Shown: positions 12,101-23,371, counted from the first letter of the stretch. The stretch is DNA of 64,000 bases from Platycarya strobilacea (GCA_036898215.1 CM072555.1:3365523-3429522), one strand, 5' to 3'. Translations and numbers: made by a program. The notes: a model not told the origin generated them from the sequence alone.

Positions 12101-13555
12101 CACTAGTTTGTTTAGGAATTGGTGTGACTAGTTCTGATCTTTGTTTTGAATGATATATATCTTATTGTTCGTTACCCACGACCCTTATGTTTTGAATTTG
12201 CTCCAGGCCCTAGTGAAAAAAGCACAAGCCGAAAAGTGGGCTGCACCTCAGATGGAAACAATTAAAACTGTAAGCTATCTTTTCATTAATCTGCTTTTGT
12301 GCGTTGTGTTTTGGGACTTCCAATATTTCTATGTCAACTTTTTGTTATTTGTTTTGTTTCTTGTTTCTTACAAGAGAGTGAAGTGAATAATGGTGTTTGG
12401 TGGTTACTGTTTCTCACATGATCTGCCCACCGCCCCCCTTCTTCTCCTTTTCTCCCCTTTTGAAAGTTGCTTTGGCTGTTAGAAATGACTAACCTGGGTG
12501 TGTAATCTTCTCATTCTTTGTTCTTTCGCTTGAAGAAATGGATCCCAACTATCAAGGAACAGTGGTTAGCGCTAAAAACCAACACAGAACCACATGTCCA
12601 GACACTCAGGAAAAAAACCATTGAAGTTTATGGGGCATCAAAGACCAAAGTAACTCCACATCTTGTCCAAGTGCAAAAATTTATTGATCCTTACTTTCAG
12701 GTAAATTTAATATTTTAGCGTCCTTGGTTATCTGTTCTGCTAACATGAATCTGAAAAGAATTCTTTATGGGTGACAGAATGCAAAGAAGTTCAGCAAACC
12801 TTATATTGATCAAATTGCGGATGTGGCAAAACCTCATGTTGAAAAAGTACGAGTGGCGATAAAGCCCTATACAAAGGAAGTAGTTTATGCCTATGGGGAG
12901 TTTCTAAAATCCGCAACTACCTACCACCATCAGGTTTCAATATCAGTTACTGTTGTTTCTTTACCCCTAATTTTGGCCTTTTTACTTGTAAGGTACCTGT
13001 GCTCAAATATGTGGTAAAGGAATATCATAGCGTTTTCAGCAATAATGTGTTATTCTATTTTCTAATGCTTTGTTAAGATGCAAGCGACTGTGCAAGAGAT
13101 GCTGAAAAGGAATGAACTGACAAGACCTCTGGCTACTAAAGAGTTCGAGTGGTTTGCGGTATGTGATGGCCGTGTACTTTCTTCACTTATTTACTTTGTG
13201 AAATCTTGTTGTTTAGCTGCACATTACTTGACTTGGACCATGCGACTTACTAGTGAGCTAAATGGTGCAGGCTTCTGCCTTGTTGGCCCTACCCATCATT
13301 ATACTCTTCAGAATTGGTTCCACCATTTTCTAGTCAGTTTCTCAATTAGCTCCTTTTTTATTCTGCCTTTCTCTTTGTCAAAGGATTGAGTCATTGACAA
13401 CCATATCTTCACTTGTTTGTTCTTGAACTTCAAAAACTTTTGTAACATGGTTTTATGTGCCTGATCTCTGCAGCAAAAAGGTGAAGAAACCTACTCGAAA
13501 TGCTCACACCAACCATGCACGTCGTAAGGCTAAACGGGTCCATCCAGACAAGTAG
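6133..13555 (+). CDS. ER-type coiled-coil membrane protein (Arabidopsis At2g24420/At4g31340-like), 14 exons
   Basis: Exons with GT/AG borders and a continuous frame: 6133-6304, 7217-7344, 7692-7763, 7838-7951, 11160-11228, 11318-11374, 11848-11901, 11975-12037, 12207-12269, 12536-12700, 12778-12933, 13078-13158, 13271-13332, 13474-13555. They total 1338 bases, 445 residues. Residues 1-24 are a hydrophobic signal peptide. About 40-204 is a charged heptad coiled coil (exons 1-6). Next is a tryptophan-rich WFPPWLAVHF segment near 209, then a helical lysine-rich region. One membrane span at about 399-418 (LLALPIIILF) precedes a basic tail ending in AKRVHPDK. This layout matches plant proteins labelled myosin-heavy-chain-related or DNA-repair-ATPase-related, names drawn from coiled-coil similarity rather than activity. 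It probably sits in the ER membrane with a structural or tethering role; the function is unproven. Intron 4 is enlarged by a LINE. The penultimate donor choice (TA|C, Tyr) is inferred from frame. Confidence 0.88.
9572..9588 (+). repeat. Poly-G tract (17 G) within the LINE
   Basis: A run of 17 G follows 11 T and is followed by AACGGGGACGGGGCGG. Together with the 20-G run at 9784-9803 it makes an unusual G-rich pair on the sense strand of the host intron. It could form G-quadruplex structure in the pre-mRNA or be an assembly or homopolymer artefact. Confidence 0.8.
9784..9803 (+). repeat. Poly-G tract (20 G) within the LINE
   Basis: Twenty consecutive G interrupt the LINE reading frame between the reverse transcriptase and the zf-RVT region. 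In related copies (for example 53596-53943 on the minus strand) the corresponding place reads as normal coding sequence, so this is an expansion in this copy or a sequencing artefact. Confidence 0.8.
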
Positions 13556-13616
13556 AGCACGACATGTTCATCCACTGGTTTTTATATTCAGGGCAGGGGA
13601 CTAGGGACTATTTAAG
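13556..13616 (+). other. 3' UTR start of the coiled-coil gene, ending at a probable splice donor
   Basis: Sixty-one bases after the TAG stop the sequence reads TTTAAG|GTATGC, a usable donor. The matching acceptor would be TTACTGCAG at 22299, beyond the gypsy element. If spliced, the transcript has a 3'-UTR intron of about 8.7 kb. This is inferred from splice signals and from the leader-like text after 22300, and has not been confirmed. Confidence 0.4.
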
Positions 13617-14418
13617 GTATGCTTCATCCTAATTGTTTTGAAGAGATTCTATATATTTGTGTTCCCCTGGATTTCATATGCCTGGAATTAAAATACATTG
13701 ATGTATGGATAATACATCCAAAAAAGGTCTCACCTTCCCTGATATTACCATATGTTATTGTGATTGATGTCTAAGTAGCATAATATCTTGCTTGACTGTT
13801 TAGTTATCATCACCTCCATGTTGTTTACCACTTCATATGAGGATTTACTTAATATGCTTTCAAACCAAGATTCAAAAACCTGATTTGTGTATCTTACCAT
13901 TGTTCTGCTTGAGCTGCTGCATTGATGTCATATCTCTTCCCATGCTTTATTGTTGTGCGACTCTTGATGCTTCCATTATTTGATTGTTGCCCCTTGTTTT
14001 TACCAAGTAATCAAGAAGTTTTATTCATGAGAAAAGAATGCATAGTCCAAGTGCGCAGGATGTATAAATGAGAAGTATTTAACTAGTGTTTACATTAATC
14101 GAAAATAAATAATCATGGACATTTAGGTCATTAAAATCAATGATTCCCGCATATGAACAAGATGTTAAGAAAGAAAACTTTTAACTCATCCATTGTTCTC
14201 TTGTGATCCTTGAAGCCTCTATCTCTAAATGCACAGTTACTCATCTTGTTACATCCATACCTTCTATCATTTCTCTGTGTAAATCCCTAATTCTAGTTTC
14301 TCTCCATGAGGGGGTATGTCGTCTATAATAGGAAAGACGATTGGCTACCATAATAATCTATATATGTAGAAAGTAGTTTGAAAATGAAGACCCACAGCTC
14401 TTTCAATTAAGAGCCAGT
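13617..14418 (+). other. Non-coding DNA between the coiled-coil gene stop and the gypsy element
   Basis: T-rich intron-like sequence with no reading frame or recognised repeat. It is either the left part of the proposed 3'-UTR intron or simple downstream flank. Confidence 0.45.
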
Positions 14419-14859
14419 TGTTACCACCCAGGTTTTTCTAGAAAATTCCACAACCCTCTAGAGTCTCTGAGTCCTTTGTACATTATTCCAGAATCTTGTA
14501 AAATGTTGTAAAGTTGTATGGAGTACTCTAGAATAGTGTAGAATCTCCTTATAAGAAAACCTTAGAGATAGTTTTAGAATAGTGATCTAGAATGTTCTTT
14601 ACTCTTAAATTGTTGACACTTGTCACAATTCTAACCATTCTTTGTACCAAGAGGTCCCTATAAATAGAGAGAGTCTTCATTTGTGTAAACCACCAAGCAA
14701 TAAGAGTAAATAAGTTCTCTAGAGCTTCTCTCTTTACTTTTTCACCCTATATTTGTTCTCTCGTCTTGATTCACTTAGAAGGCTTACTTGGGAGTTTTGT
14801 TAGGGACAAAACCTCTTAAGGCCGCACGAGACGTGTGAAAAAATTCTAAATCAGTGATA
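14419..14859 (+). repeat. 5' LTR of a Ty3/gypsy chromovirus
   Basis: About 441 bp beginning TGTTACCACCC and alignable along its whole length with 21677-22118, although indels and many substitutions show it is old. Shared landmarks are repeated CTAGA/TCTAG motifs, TTGTTGACACTTGTCAC (ATTGTTGACACTTG here), the TATA-like CCTATAAATAGAG near 14656 and GGACAAAACCTCTTAAG near 14803. A 4-bp CAGT lies just outside both LTRs (14415-14418 and 22119-22122), probably the remains of a 5-bp target duplication. The CTAGA-rich first third is palindromic in places. Confidence 0.85.
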
Positions 14860-14861
14860 GT

Positions 14862-14873
14862 TGGTATCGGAGC
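14862..14873 (+). other. Primer binding site (initiator tRNA-Met type)
   Basis: TTGGTATCGGAGC just inside the 5' LTR closely matches TGGTATCAGAGC, the classical primer binding site for tRNA-Met in plant LTR retrotransposons, with one substitution. It fixes the element's orientation as plus. Confidence 0.75.
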
Positions 14874-14885
14874 ATCGAGCTTGGG

Positions 14886-16696
14886 ATGGCGGAACCAAGT
14901 GAGATCACCTTGGAGCACCTGGAGCCACGAAAGAGCAAGAGGTCGAAGGATTCAACCTCGTCCATAGTGTCTCTTTTCGATGGCATTGAGAAGGTCATGA
15001 CTAAGATATTGGCCAAGATGGAAAAATGAGATTAGTCTCACAGGGAGGTGAGCACTCTTGACAACACTGTGACAAAGATGGAGGTGACGATAGCGGGTGT
15101 CAAGGATCGACTTGACATTGTGGAGCAAAGTTTGGAGGAGTTAGGATTGGAGGGCCAATCTGAATCGCTCAAGGAGTCTATTCTGAACGTCATCAACCCT
15201 ACCATCTAGGCACAACGTGTTGAGAATGTTGCCTTCCAAGACCGGGTCTTGGGGGAGCTAACAAGATTCCATGAGCAAATGGAGGTATACTACATCGATC
15301 TGGAGGAGACCAAGGTGAATTGGGCCATGTGCAAGCGTGCGATGGCCAATGGAAGTACCATTAGAGTTGGAATGATGGCGACACCAAGGGTGGATACCTC
15401 CAAACCGAAAGAGTTTGATGGCAAGCGGGATGTCAAAGAACTAGACAACTACATGTGGCACATGAAGCGCTACTTCGAAGTTTTGAACATGCAAGATAAG
15501 CATGTCAAGGTATGTACTAAATTTCTCTACCTCACTAATCTTGCTGGGACTTGGTGGCGTCGTAAGTACAATGAGATAGAGAATAGTACTTGTACCATCA
15601 ACTTTTAGGAGGAATTCAAGACCGAATTCAAAAGGCAATTCTATCCCGAGAATGTGGCCCTCAATGCACAAAAGAGAATGAAGAAATTAAAGCACACATC
15701 TTCCATTCGCAACTATGTCGAGGAATTTTTTGCCCTTATGCTTCAAATCACAAACATGAGCAAAGAAGATCTCATTTTCAACTTCATTGATGACCTCAAG
15801 TCATGGGTGGCTCAAGAGTTTAAGCGTCGTGGGGTTAACGACGACATCACCACCATGGGCTCAACGACATCTCCACTGCTTTGATAGTGACGGAAACTTT
15901 ATAAGAATTTGATTATTACAAGAGTAATAATTCTTCAAAATCCAAGTTTTCGAAGGATAACCACGACAAAGGTAGGAGAGCAAAGGGGTCTAAGCCCCCA
16001 CAGAACAAAGAGTGGGGAGCTAGGCTTTTGACATCAAGGGAAGGCAAGAAAGATCACTCCAAAGACAAGAAACCAAATGATGCTTGCTTCCTTTGTGATA
16101 AACCGCATTGGGCTAGAGATTGCCCTAAGAGGAAGGCCCTCAATGCCATGCTAGAAGAAAAGGAAGTCCAAGAGAAGTCGCACATGGGGTGTTTGCAACT
16201 TATCAACTCACTCAAGGAAAACACCAAGGATGGGTCCCTAATGTTTGTGGAGGTATTGGTCAATGGGAAGAATACTCATGCAATGGTCGACTCGGAGGCT
16301 TCTTACAACTTCATCAAGAAGAAAGAGGTCACACGGCTTGGGATCTTTCTCAAAAAGAGTCAAGAATGGTTGAAAATTGTGAATGCTGAAGCCAAATCCC
16401 TTGGCGGCGTAACTCATGATGTAGAGCTACAACTCGGCACTTGGAAGGGGAAATTGGACTTCTCTGTCGCTCCCATAGATGATTTCAATGTCGTATTGGG
16501 GATGGAGTTCTTGAGACAGTTCAATGTAGTGTCTCTTCGCCATTATAACTCGATGTGCATCTTAGAAGGTGGTCCATGCATGATATCCACCGTATCTAAA
16601 CCAAATACAACTCAACTCCTATCCGCCATGTAATTCAAAAAATGTTGGAAGAAGGGTGAGGTATCTTACTTAGCTTCTATGGAAGAAGGTGAAGTG
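14886..16696 (+). pseudogene. Chromovirus gag and protease region, broken
   Basis: The gag frame opens at the ATG at 14886 and is cut by several stops (for example near 15028 and 15609), then continues through 15249-15608 and 15654-15884. A zinc knuckle CFLCDKPHWARDC lies near 16096-16134, of the CX2CX3HX4C type usual in plant chromoviruses. A retropepsin-like region follows at about 16240-16560, where the expected DSGA active site reads VDSEASYNFI (Gly to Glu). Loss of that glycine, with the stops, makes the protein non-functional. The frame is interrupted at 16697 by a LINE insertion. Confidence 0.8.
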
Positions 16697-16718
16697 AAGA
16701 TTTCTTCTCCTCCACCTG

Positions 16719-17759
16719 GGGTTGGTGCTCCAATGTGGTAAGGGGGAGACATGGTATGGTCTTATGGAAGTATATTAGGGGTGGTTGGCAGTGCTTTGTC
16801 AATCATATCCGCTTTAAGATTGGAGAGGGTACCAGAGTTAGATTCTGAAAAGATGTTTGGTGTGGAGTCAGTTATTTGGAGCAAGCTTTTCTAGCACTTT
16901 ACAATATAGCGGCTAACAAGGAGGCCTCAGTTGCGGACATGTTGTCTCTTATGCATGACACCCTTCAATGGAACATCCTTTTTACTAGGGATAATCACGA
17001 CTAGGAGTTGTCACTCATTTCAGATTTTTTCAATTTGCTTCATTCCATAGGCAATAGAACAATGCAGGAAGACAAGCTCCAGTGGCGATCCATAGCAAGC
17101 AAGAAATTCTCAGTAAAGTCTTATTACACAATCTTGGCCTCTCAAGGACAAGTAGCTTTTTCGTAGAAAAATATTTGGCGATCTAGTGCATCCTCCAAAG
17201 TGGTTTTTTTTTTGTGTGAACTGCTGCTTTTTGAAAAATTCTAACCATAGACAACTTGAGGAATGGGTTTTATTGTGATGGATTGGTGTTGTTTATGTAA
17301 AGATCACGGTGAATCAGTGAACCACTTATTGTTGCATTGTGAGGTGACGCGGTCTTTGTGGAATGCGGTTTTCAGTCGAGTGCATGTTGCATAGGTTATA
17401 CCGGCTAAGGTAGTTAATTTGCTTGCTAGCTGGAAGGAAATCAAAGGTTGTCCATAGGTGAAAGTTGCATGGAAGATGATTCTATTGTGTATCATGTAGT
17501 GCATTTGGTCGAAAAGGAACAAGCGCTGTTTCGAATACAGAGAGCAAACAATCAAGGAGCTCCAAGATTTTTTTCTACATATTCTCTTTTTATGGTTCTC
17601 AGCCATTGTACCTTATGGAAGCAATGCATATGATTTATTGTCTTTTTCGAACTCTTAGATTGTAACTAAGCAAGGCTTCTTTGTATATCTCCCGTGTAAT
17701 TGGACAATGCCTATTTATTTTCTTTTTAATACATTTGCTTATTACTTATATAAAATAAA
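16719..17759 (+). mobile_element. 5'-truncated LINE inserted in the chromovirus, 22-bp target duplication
   Basis: A 22-base direct repeat with one mismatch flanks the insert (16697-16718 and 17760-17781), both copies starting AAGATTTCTTC and ending CCTCCACCTG. The insert has only the LINE C-terminal part: a WKYIRGGW-like segment, FKIGEGTRVRF near 16812 and the cysteine/histidine-rich zf-RVT region near 17285-17350, with stops. It ends in TATAAAATAAAA, an A-rich tail, before the second repeat copy. The polyprotein type matches the LINE of intron 4, as does the TTATTACTTAT tail. The insertion happened after the gypsy element landed, because the duplicated target is gypsy coding sequence. Confidence 0.85.
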
Positions 17760-20205
17760 AAGATTTCTTCCCCTCCACCTGAGGAGATCCAAGAGGTCCT
17801 CAAGGACTATGAGGATGTCATGCCACCGGAATTGTCCAAACAACTACCACCTAGGAGAGCGGTGAACCATCGGATTGAGCTGGAACCCGACGCCAAACCA
17901 CCTGCTAAAGCGCCTTATCGCATGTCGTCTCCGGAGCTTGAAGAATGAAGGAGACAACTTAAAAAACTACTTGATGCTGGATTCATTCAATCCTCCAAGG
18001 CATTATATGGGGTACCCGTGTTATTCCAGAAGAAGCATGATGGGTCTTTGCGGCTGTGCATCGACTATCGGGCTCCAAATAAGATAACCATAAAAAATAA
18101 GTACTCGATTCCTTTAATTGTTGACTAGTTTGATCAATTAGGGCATGCAAAGTACTTTTCTAAACTTAATCTAAGGTCGGGATATTATCATGTGAGGATT
18201 GCGGAAGGAGATGAACCAAAGACAACTTGCGTAACTTCGTATGGGGCATATGAATTCTTAGTGATGTCCTTTGGCCTCACAAATGCTCCAGCTACCTTCT
18301 GTATATTCATAAACAAGATCTTTCATCCGTACATTGATCAATTTGTGGTGGTCTACTTAGATGATATCGTCATCTTTAGTTCTACCCTTGAGGAACATGT
18401 GGAGTATCTAAGGGTTGTTTTTCGTGTTTTAAGGGAAAACCAACTTTATGTCAAGAGGGAGAAGTGTTCGTTTGCACTAAATGAGGTCCATTTCATTGGC
18501 TATAAAATCCAAGGAGGAAAGCTCAGCATGGAGGAGGGGAAAGTGAAGGCCATCAAGGAATAAGATCCTCCTACCAAGGTTACCGAGTTTTGATCTTTTT
18601 TTGAATTTGTTAACTATTATAGAAGGTTCATAAAAGGATACTTTACAAGAGCATCTCCCTTCACCGACTTGCTCAAGAAAAACAGAACATGGGAGTGGAC
18701 ATTACTATATCAGGAAGCTTTGATGACTTAAAGGTAGCCATGGTAAAGGAACCAGTTTTGGCCCTACTAGATTGCACCAAACTTTTTGAAATACACTCGG
18801 ATACATCAGATTTTGACATTGGGGGAGTTCTTTTGCAAGAAGGACACTCAATTGCATATGAGAGTTGCAAACTCAATGAGACTGAAAGGCGATACACGGT
18901 GTAGGAAAAAGAAATGACAACCATTATTCACTATCTTAAGGCTTGGCGACGCTATTTGCTTGGCTCCCGTTTTGTGGTAAAGACAAACAACGTTGTCACT
19001 TGTTACTTTCAAATTCAGAAGAAACTGAGCCCAAAGCAAGCTAGGTGGCAAAACTTCTTGACAGAATTTGACTATGTCTTTGAGTACAAGCCTAGAAAGG
19101 CTAATGTTGTTGCTGACTCTCTTAGTGGGAAGAGTGAGCTTGCCCACATCATTAGTGTATAAGGGGAGACTAGAGATGATCTGTGAAGGCTTGCAGCACG
19201 ACCCCCTAGCCAAGAATTTGATGAATTTGGCTAAGGAAGGAAAAACCAAGAGATTTTTGGTAGAGGATAGGTTACTCTATACTACCAAATGGCGATTATA
19301 TATTCTCCAAAGGGGAAAGTTACAGAGAAACCTTATCAAAGAATGCCATGATTCCTTATAGGCTGGACATCCTGGCCAACGTCGTACTCGGGTTTTGTTG
19401 GAAGTCTCTTATTATTGGCCACAGATGAGAGATTAAGTAGACCTCTTTGTGAAAATTTGTCTTGTGTGCCAACAAGATAAGGTGGAAAATCAGAGTCCTG
19501 CTGGTTTGTTGGAACCACTATCCACTCCTTCCCGTCCTTGGGAGAGTGTTAGTATGGATTTCATAGTGGTTCTCCCTAAATTTGAAGGATGTGGCACTAT
19601 CATTGTTGTGGTGGATCTGTTTTCTAAGTATGCCACTTTTATTGCTGCCTCTAAGAATTGCTCAGCTAAGGAGACAGCTAAGCTATTCTTCAAACATGCA
19701 GTTAAGTATTGGGACTTACCACAAAACATCATCAGTGATCGAGACCCTCATTTCACAGAAAAGTTCTGGTCGGGACTATTCAAGCTTATGGAGTCAACAC
19801 TATATTTCTCTACTAGCTTTTAACCACAAACAGATAGACAAATTGAGAGAGTGAATGCCTTGTTGGAGTTATACTTGAGATACTTTGTAAGTGTTAACCA
19901 ATCTGATTGGGCCAAGTTGTTGGATATAACTCAATTTTCCTACAGCTTACAAAGAAGTGAGTCTATAAACAAAAGTCCATTTGAGATTGTAAGTGGGTAA
20001 CAACCACTCACTCCCCAGTCATTGGATACAAGTTACGTGGGGAATTGTCCAACAACCTTCAAGGTTGCTAAATCTTGAAATGAACAGCTAGATGTAACTC
20101 GGTCTTATTTAGATAAAGCAACCAAGAAGATGAAGAAATGAATTGATCAAAAGAGGAAACACGTGGAGTATCGTATAGCTGACTTGATGTTGGTAAAGAT
20201 CCTGT
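17760..20205 (+). pseudogene. Chromovirus pol: reverse transcriptase, RNase H and integrase, broken
   Basis: Order and motifs are those of Ty3/gypsy pol. The reverse transcriptase runs from about 17800, with the catalytic box YLDDIVIFSS at 18355-18384. RNase H starts near 18785 (HSDTSDFDIGGVLLQEG) and ends near 19130 (YKPRKANVVADSLS). The integrase has its HHCC finger near 19363-19475 (HPGQ..., CLVCQQDK) and the core D residues at MDFIVVLP (19554) and ISDRDPHF (19733). Stops and shifts (for example at 17946, 18561 and 18902) exclude activity. The 5' part of pol was separated from gag by the LINE, and the integrase 3' part is cut by the hAT element at 20206. Confidence 0.85.
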
Positions 20206-21227
20206 TAGGGGTGTAAAAAGACCGAACCGGACCGGCGGACCGGACCGGACCGGTTGTCCCGGACCGGGACCGGACCGGACTGGTTAGAATTCGGTCCGGT
20301 CCGGTCCAAAAAATATATGGACCGGAAAATTTCGGTCCGGTCCCGGTCCAGGGAGTTCATCCCCCTGGACCGGACCGGACCGGACCGAATCCCTATTTTT
20401 TTTTAAATTTTTTTTAAAATATATGTATATATAAATAATAATATATAATATATACTCTTATAAAATTAACATATAAATAATAAGTGTATTATTATTATTT
20501 AATATATTATTACTAATTTATTACTATTTACTAACATATAAATATATAATATACTAATGTAAATTGTAATAATGTTATTACTTATTAGTTATAGTTTATT
20601 AACATATACTAATGTAATAATATTATTAGACTATTAGATTATTAGTTATAGTTTACTAATATACTTAATATTTAATATTAACTAATATATTAATAGATAA
20701 TATATACTCTTATATATTAATATATAAATAATAAGTATATTATTATTATTTAATATATTATTAATAATTTATCACTATTTACTAACATATAAATATATAA
20801 TATACTAATATAAATTGTAATAATGTTATTACTTATTAGTTATAGTTTATTAACATATACTAATGTGAAAGTGTTATTAGACTATTAAACTATTAGTTAT
20901 AATTTACTAACATACTTAATATATAATATATACTAACATATTAATATATAATATATACTTTTATAATATTAACATATTATAATTTATAGTAATTAAATTT
21001 GGACCAAAAAAATATTTGATTATTGTAAAATTATATATTAAATTTAGCCCATTAAATCATATGGGGCACCCCTGGACCGGACCGGACCGCCCCTGGACCG
21101 AATTGGACCGGTATGGATCGAACTCCTGTTCGGTCCGGTCCAGGGTGAGAGAATTCTTGGACCGAATGAAATTGGTCCACAAATTTCCCGGACCGGACCA
21201 GACCGGACCGGACCATTTACACCCCTA
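20206..21227. mobile_element. Non-autonomous hAT element, 1022 bp, inside the chromovirus
   Basis: Flanked by the perfect 8-bp duplication GATCCTGT (20198-20205 and 21228-21235). Termini are TAGGGGTGTAAA and its exact inverted copy TTTACACCCCTA. Both ends carry dense subterminal repeats of GGACC/CCGGAC (about 20211-20385 and 21073-21216), typical transposase-binding arrays. The interior (about 20400-21000) is extremely AT-rich and built from a 252-bp unit repeated in tandem. There is no transposase gene, so movement would need an enzyme supplied in trans. Confidence 0.9.
20451..20953. repeat. Tandem duplication, about 252-bp unit, inside the hAT element
   Basis: The string TATACTCTTA at 20451 recurs as TATACTCTTA at 20703 and as TATACTTTTA at 20954. 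Intervening landmarks (ATTTACTAACATATAAAT, TTGTAATAATGTTATTACTT, TTAGTTATAGTTTA) keep the same spacing. Two full copies and the start of a third are present, differing by scattered substitutions. Confidence 0.8.
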
Positions 21228-21676
21228 GATCCTGTCATGCCAACACAAGCTTACAAGAAAGCTGCACGAGGGGCTTGTATAACGTTATGAGAGACCTTTC
21301 TCAGTCATCAAGAAAATAGGAAATGTCTCCTACAAGCTAGACTTGCCCCCTAAATTCAAGTTTCATCCAATCTTTCATGCAAGCTGTTTAAAACCTTATC
21401 ATAGTGATGAAGAAGAGCCAACACGAGGAGAGTCTAAGTGCACACCATTGGGCATAATTACCATTTTTGACAGAGAAGTATAAGAAATCTTGATAGATCG
21501 TGAGATCAGACGAATGGGTTATAAGCCACGCCAAGAATATTTGATCAAGTGGAAGGGGTTGTTTGCAAATGAGACAACTTGAAAACCAAAAGAGTCATTG
21601 TGACAGTTTGAGATCATATCTGAAGGTTCCATGAAGACACCGCATCGAAGATGTTGCGAAGTTAGGTGAGAGAGAA
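21228..21676 (+). pseudogene. Chromovirus integrase C-terminus with chromodomain
   Basis: Continuation of the integrase after the hAT insertion. LPPKFKFHPIFHASCLKP near 21341 is the usual end of the GPY/F region, and a chromodomain follows near 21478-21580: VYEILIDREIRRMGYK, then EYLIKWKGL. The chromodomain identifies the element as a chromovirus, a lineage that targets integration through chromatin marks. A stop at the end of EYLIKWKGLFANETT and one at 21481 show decay. A purine-rich stretch (GGTGAGAGAGAA) just before 21677 is the probable polypurine tract. Confidence 0.8.
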
Positions 21677-22118
21677 TGACACCACCCAAATTTTTCTAGA
21701 GAACTCTACAACCCTCTAGAGTTTTCTAGTTCTTTGTACATTATTATAGAATCTTGTAGAAAATTGTAGAGTTGTATAGAGTACTCTAGAATAGTGTAGA
21801 ACCTCATTGTCTAGTTGTATGGAGTACTCTAGAATAGTGATTTAGAATACTTTTTATCCTTAGATTATTGACACTTGTCACAATCTTAACCATTATTTGT
21901 ACCAAGAAGTCTATGTAAATAGAGGGAGTCCTTATTTGTGTAAACCACCAAGTAATAAGAGCAAACAAGTTCTCTAGAGTTTCTCTCTTTCTACTTTCTC
22001 ACTCTATATTTGTTCTCTCTTTTCTTGAGCCACTTAGAAGGCTTATTTGAGAGTTTTGTCGAGGACAAAACCTCTTAAGACTACACGGGACGTGTGGAGA
22101 AATTTTAAATCCATGACA
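21677..22118 (+). repeat. 3' LTR of the Ty3/gypsy chromovirus
   Basis: About 442 bp beginning TGACACCACCC and ending ATGACA, aligning with 14419-14859. It has the same landmarks (ATTGACACTTGTCAC, ATGTAAATAGAGG, GAGGACAAAACCTCTTAAG). Part of the middle differs from the 5' LTR by a local replacement (a second copy of GTATGGAGTACTCTAGAATA instead of the sequence near 14540-14580), consistent with a small duplication after insertion. Confidence 0.85.
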
Positions 22119-22299
22119 CAGTGGATCAAAAGTTGTCCTCTTACTCAAAAGAGGAGATATAACGCATCGAATGATCACCTCTAACATATACTTGTTTAGC
22201 TATTTTAATATAAGTGTTAAATCTATTTGCTTTGATTTTGTATGATTTGTTGGTTTGTTCATTGGATAAGATTGAATACTGAATTTCCTTTTACTGCAG

Positions 22300-22640
22300 A
22301 TGGAGGTGCACTCTTGGCATGGGCTTTCTAGCTATCTACTTGTCCGTGTACTTTGTTTTCTTTGGAAGATCCTGCCCTTGCCAGTGACCTCAAATGTTTT
22401 TGAAGCGCTCTCCATTTGCTCGGTTTGTTGTTTTTTTTTTTTTTGTGAAGAAAATTTTTAGAAACTTCACCACACGATAGTTTGACACGTAGTTCAGGTA
22501 TCATGGGCAGTGTTGTTGACGTTGATAGAGGGGTCGTCTTTTTAATTTTTATTTTTTGCAATTTTTTTGGTTCACGAGATATAATGTCTTCCTCTCCAAT
22601 ATATTGTGCGTCAGAGTTATATTTTCTGTGACTGATTAAC
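22300..22640 (+). other. Probable terminal 3'-UTR exon of the coiled-coil gene
   Basis: A good acceptor (CCTTTTACTGCAG|ATGG) opens a less AT-rich stretch of about 130 bases with no useful reading frame, followed by T-rich sequence typical of plant polyadenylation regions (around 22430-22640). No other gene nearby could own it, and the coiled-coil gene has an otherwise unused donor at 13617. The end is arbitrary. The alternative is a chance acceptor in intergenic DNA. Confidence 0.35.
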
Positions 22641-23371
22641 GACGAAAATCCTCCATCTTAATATACTTATTTATGTACTCTTATTATTGGATTGTGACGA
22701 CCAAAAGGGGCGAATATGAATTTCATAAGTACTCATATATATATATATATATATGTGTACTTGTTTACGGTTTTTATTCTCCACCCGCGGTTTTCTTGTA
22801 CGGAAATGAAGTATTGACGCTTGGGAAATGCGCTCGGTGCTTGAGACACATACGCTGTATCAGTACATCAAATTATGCAGCTCCGGATCATGTAGGCTAT
22901 ATAGGTTGAAAAGGAAAATGGAGTAATTTCCCTTCGAGTTTAGATGTTAAACTGTCACTTCAAGTTCACACGTTGAGAACTTGAAGAGAGTGAGTACTAC
23001 TGAATAAAGAACAATAGATATATGAAACGGTCATTGTATAAGGTGTATTTTATGCGTTTTTTTTATTATTATTTGAGACTTTTATAATTTGAGGCAAGAA
23101 TTTAAAGAGAGATTTTTTAAAAATAAAAACGTTCGACTCAAAATGATCTTTGCGTATCAAGCAGAAATAACTAAGAATCTTAAAACAGTTGAAATGGTAA
23201 TAGAAAGACTTTCTTTCATATTGTCCTTACTACTTTGTACGTTTGGATAGTAAGAAAAGTTGAAAACAGATTAATTGTGAATAATAGTAAAAATTAATAA
23301 AAAATTAATAAAAGAATATTAAATAGTAGTGAAAGTAATAATAGTAATAAAAATTAGATAAAAAAAAATAA
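22641..23371. other. Intergenic DNA with an (AT)n microsatellite
   Basis: Contains an (AT) run near 22735-22754 and an A-rich stretch 23280-23370. No coding exon, tRNA or terminal repeat was recognised. Confidence 0.5.

Noticed and set aside
13556..22640. Assigning the chromovirus as an active element
   Set aside because: Diverged LTRs, many stops, an altered protease site and two internal insertions exclude activity.
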